Below are positions 56,624 through 59,213 of a DNA stretch of 59,213 nt, one piece after another. Position 1 is the first letter of the stretch. Every line of letters starts with the position of its first letter. Origin of the DNA: Gnetum montanum. Lineage: Eukaryota > Streptophyta > Gnetopsida > Gnetales > Gnetaceae. The position numbers and the translations under genes were made by a program. Where the stretch lies: the NCBI GenBank assembly GCA_015680685.1, contig MNCI01006861.1, positions 154,208 to 213,420 of the forward strand. Reading direction: 5' to 3'. The notes beneath the pieces were generated by a model. It worked only from the letters and a program-made list of their open reading frames with translations. It had not been told where the DNA came from and did not search any database.

Positions 56624-58430
56624 TGAAACACCACCAAATCTAGACCATCTCAACTATAAATTTTTCTAAGTGCTAAGACTACGCTCTCCATCGCTCTGAG
56701 CATAGTCAACCAAGTGGAAAGTGTAGTTAACTCAAAATCCAATTATGCAATTTTTTCTAAGTGCTAGGACTATGCTTTTCATTGTCCAAGAGGATAGTCA
56801 ACCTCTGGTGGAGAGCATAGTCAACATAAAGGCCAAATTTGCAATTTTTTCTAAGTGTTAGCACAAAGCCGAAAGCTGCAAATTTTTCTAAGTGTTGGGA
56901 CTACACTCTCCATTTCCCTAGAATGTAGTCAGTCCTTGTGGAGAGCATAGTCAGCATGAAGGCCTAGTTTTTGTAGATTTTTCTAAGTGTTGAGACTACA
57001 CTCTCCACCAACCTAGAGCGTAGTCAAGTGTAGTCAACTAGAAGCCAATCTCCATAATTTTTGACAAGTGTTGGGACTACACGCATCCCCAGTTGGGAGC
57101 GTAGTTAGCCTCCAGTTGAGAAGTTAGCCTCCAGTTGAGAGCATAGCCAGCACATGGTTGATTTTCTATAAATTTTTCTAAGTATGGGACTACACTCATC
57201 CCCAGTTGGGAGCGTAGTTAGCCTCCAGTTGAGAGCATAGCCAGCACATGGTTTATTTTCTATAAATTTTTCTAAGTATGGGACTACACTCTCTCCTAGT
57301 CCAAAGCACAGTCAAGCATAGTCAACAAGAATAGCCTCCAATGGCCTCCATAGCACAGCAACACCACTTAGCTTAGCTCTGACTCATCTCTGGCAAGCGT
57401 AGTTAGCAAAATGCATCTTTTTGTATTCCCTTTTTGGCCTAAGAATTGGAACTATGCTCTACCCCATGCAAGATAGTGGAGAGCGTAGTCCAAGAGCATA
57501 GTGTCCGAATTTTCATTTTTTCAAGTACCTTGTGGTCCCCTCGGCACACGCCCATGCAATTCACAATGTAGTCATAGTCTCGTAGTCATGCAGAGTCCAA
57601 CAGAGCACAGCAAAGCACAACACCACTAGCTTCAGTGGAAAGCGTAGTTGGGTGATAGTGTAGTCACAATTATTCCACTACCACATGGCAGCCATCTCAC
57701 ATCTTCTGCTAACCTTAGGCCTATAAATACCCCTATCCTCAACATTTTTAGGGTTGGCAAAAATTTGAGGCGTTGGCAAATTTGGATTATCAAAACCAAA
57801 GCATCAGCAAACCAAAGGCATTTTAGCAAACTAGAGAGAGGCAAAGTTGCAAATCACCACAACCCACCATAGTCCACTGTAGCCCACTGCACAACGTGGT
57901 GGCCAACCTGGTAGGCACAAACACCATGGCAGAATGTCAATCTTCGCAGCTAGACACCCCTAAGACTGTGACTACACTGTCCACTACACCTATTGTACAC
58001 TGTGTACCTTCTAACCCCTTTTGGTGTTAACTACGCTCAACCCCATTTGGTGTGGTGTTATGTTTCTCTCTCTCTCTCTTTTGCATTTTTAGCATTTTAT
58101 TTGCATTTTCTATTATTTCATCGCATAACCATGCCTAAAACAATGCTTGGTGGGAAATCCATGCATGTTGGCACCCTCCTTTTTGCCAAAAACCTAACTA
58201 CGCTCGACCCCATTAACACCGTTGACACCGCTCAAATACTTTGCATCGTTTCGTATCAACATTGCGACTCACCACGCTACACCTCAATTACGTCCAGTAA
58301 GTCCCTATTTGATCAACAAGACTATTCAGGGCACCCCGTCTCTACCTCCAACAAGCCTCACACGGACTCGGGTTAGGCTGTGTGCCCATCGACTTTAGTG
58401 TTCTAGTTGTTGACGTTTTCGGTCACTACA
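56624..58430 (+). mobile_element. Element C LTR copy 3 (3' LTR)
   Basis: It is 1807 bp long, from TGAAACACCACCAAAT to GGTCACTACA, followed by GATAA. The hairpin array lies at about 56670-57320 and the TATA box in CTATAAATACCCC at 57721-57733. Confidence 0.85.
57080..57300. repeat. Local duplication inside LTR copy 3
   Basis: A unit of about 110 bp from CCCCAGTTGGGAGCGTAGTT through TTCTAAGTATGGGACTACAC occurs twice nearly unchanged (about 57087 and 57201). A shorter repeat TTAGCCTCCAGTTGAGA lies at 57106-57137. It makes this LTR longer than copies 1 and 2. Confidence 0.8.
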
Positions 58431-58435
58431 GATAA
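58431..58435. repeat. Right target-site duplication of element C (GATAA)
   Basis: It pairs with GATAG at 32951-32955 with one mismatch. Confidence 0.6.
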
Positions 58436-58494
58436 ATCATTAATACCTTTACAACAAGTGTATATAATAAAGCTAATCTAGATAACTAGCACCA

Positions 58495-58513
58495 TCCCTG
58501 GCAACGATGCCAA
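58495..58513 (-). other. Element A primer binding site, Asp-tRNA type
   Basis: The minus strand reads TTGGCATCGTTGCCAGGGA directly after the LTR end, close to the PBS of element D. It fixes the orientation of element A. Confidence 0.75.
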
Positions 58514-59077
58514 TAATGAGTAGTAGGTACCCCCTATGCCCAACCATACAAATCACAAGTGTTCACATACAATTTGGTCAAATTCCATGGATGGGACTAG
58601 TTGTGGCATCTAGATTATTAAGCATTGATCATAAGATGTTGTCTTTCTACTTGGACTAGTGGTAGCTTTGTCATGTATGGTTTAGTCCAAAGTGAGGCAT
58701 ATGATGGTTGATGTTGTTTTGGCCTTATGCTAATCTTAACAATAATAGAAAAATTAATTATTTAATCTAATTAACAACAAGAAGGTAAATGCTAAACTAG
58801 CCTACAAGCAATGAGTGTTCATTCCCAGCTTGTTGTACATGTCCTAAACTCATGTATCTACTATTGGGATTACTAAGTAAATATGGGTTTATGCTCGAAA
58901 CTGATCACACTCATTTTGCCAATTGATTAATATGCGTGAAAATGTAAATATTAACCAAGTACCTAAAGGGTAAATTACATGGAAAGTAAATCTAATCTAT
59001 GTCAAAGTGCTACAATGAATATGAATCAATCTTGATCTTATTGCCGTTCATGGATTGTGTCTAGGTACAATGCCATA
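58514..59077 (-). mobile_element. Element A 5' LTR (R/U5 part), interrupted at 59078
   Basis: It is similar to 14803-15420 in the same orientation (for example GCATATGATGGTTGATGTTG and ATTAATTATTTAATC). The similarity stops where a new LTR start is found at 59078. Confidence 0.75.
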
Positions 59078-59213
59078 TGATGAGACGCGGTTTTCACTAG
59101 GCCACGATATCGCGTACGCGATATCGCGGCCGACGCGATATCGCACCCCATGCGATATCACGTACGCGATATCGCGTCTTCACCTGCGATATCGCGTACG
59201 CGATATCGCGTCG
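59078..59213 (+). mobile_element. Element E: start of a plus-strand LTR with dense GCGATATCGC palindromes
   Basis: It starts TGATGAGACGCGG, like TGATGAACTGCG of element D, and interrupts the LTR of element A. From 59102 to the window end it contains about seven GATATC-centred units, most in the form GCGATATCGC, some paired around GTAC so that each pair is itself a longer palindrome. The TATA box would lie beyond the edge. Confidence 0.6.

Larger units (their letters stand above)
32956..58430 (+). mobile_element. Element C: 25.5 kb Tat-like Ty3/gypsy element with antisense gene
   Basis: The outer ends are LTR copy 1 (32956-34640) and LTR copy 3 (56624-58430), each bounded by TGAAACACC and a CACTACA-like end, with a GATAG/GATAA duplication. 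Inside are LTR copy 2 (34806-36542), gag-protease (about 36950-40447), minisatellite 1 (40796-41150), an antisense intron-containing gene (about 41360-45200, plus an exon at 52763-52890), RT and integrase pieces (53460-55072), and minisatellite 2 (55085-55440). Element D (45556-51845) is nested in it. Protease (D-N-G type with I-L-G-R-P-W-L) and RT/integrase features fit the Tat lineage, which is known for very long elements, extra or antisense ORFs and internal tandem repeats. The element is inactive. Confidence 0.75.
14803..59213 (-). mobile_element. Element A: minus-strand Athila/Tat-like LTR retrotransposon, split by nested insertions
   Basis: Pieces of one minus-strand element can be put in order from right to left: 5' LTR (59077-58514), Asp-tRNA-type PBS (58513-58495), leader (58494-58431), gag (32925-31190), a non-coding 3' part, polypurine tract region (28345-28298), and 3' LTR (28297-28015 continuing at 15510-14803). 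The LTR ends at 14803 and 58514 share the sequence GGTACCCCCTATGCC. Elements B (15511-28009), C (32956-58430, which itself contains D) and E (from 59078) lie inside it. No protease, RT or integrase was found in its own sequence, so it looks non-autonomous or has lost pol. Confidence 0.65.

Overview
The window is plant nuclear DNA, probably from a large-genome seed plant; a gymnosperm would fit but is not proven. The evidence is one short spliced nuclear gene for a mitochondrial protein, surrounded by old, nested Ty3/gypsy LTR retrotransposons, LINE relics and tRNA-derived SINE candidates. There are no bacterial-style operons, no CRISPR and no rRNA. A run of 185 Ns (48045-48229) and a single N (50144) show it is a draft scaffold. 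Family names come from motifs recognised by eye; no search was run.

Left part (1-14.8 kb). Positions 1-114 are the start of a minus-strand LTR. Two L1-type LINE remnants follow (about 440-2775 and 3436-4770). The only intact host gene found is at 5161-11056, plus strand: a plant IF1-like (IATP family) mitochondrial protein of 116 residues in three exons (5161-5292, 6320-6358, 10877-11056). Its 4.5 kb second intron holds an antisense RTE-clade LINE remnant and two SINE candidates. No other gene is supported between 11.06 and 14.8 kb.

Right part (14.8-59.2 kb) is one nested stack. (a) A minus-strand Athila/Tat-like element of the Asp-tRNA-primed type starts at its 3' LTR end (14803) and runs past the right edge; its gag is at 31.2-32.9 kb and its PBS and 5' LTR at 58.5-59.1 kb. 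(b) A plus-strand 12.5 kb element (15511-28009, TSD CTACT) sits in the 3' LTR of (a). It has gag, protease, RT, RNase H and integrase plus an extra 3' coding region. (c) A plus-strand Tat-like element of 25.5 kb (32956-58430, TSD GATAG/GATAA) sits between the leader and gag of (a). It has three LTR copies, gag-protease, RT and partial integrase, two 31-bp minisatellite arrays, and an antisense intron-containing gene. (d) A plus-strand gag-protease-only element of 6.3 kb (45556-51845, TSD AACCC/AACCT) sits in (c). (e) Another plus-strand LTR starts at 59078 inside the 5' LTR of (a).

The most unusual content is in element (c). Between protease and RT it carries, on the opposite strand, a multi-exon gene whose intron boundaries keep the reading frame and one of whose exons resembles an FCP1/NIF-type HAD phosphatase domain. 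Its LTRs carry arrays of a hairpin-forming 14-bp motif (GACTACGCTCTCCA and its complement). A second motif class, palindromic GATATC/GCGATATCGC units just upstream of the TATA box, recurs in LTRs of the other families. Most coding frames are broken mainly by TAG stops, as expected from decay of methylated cytosines in CAG codons.
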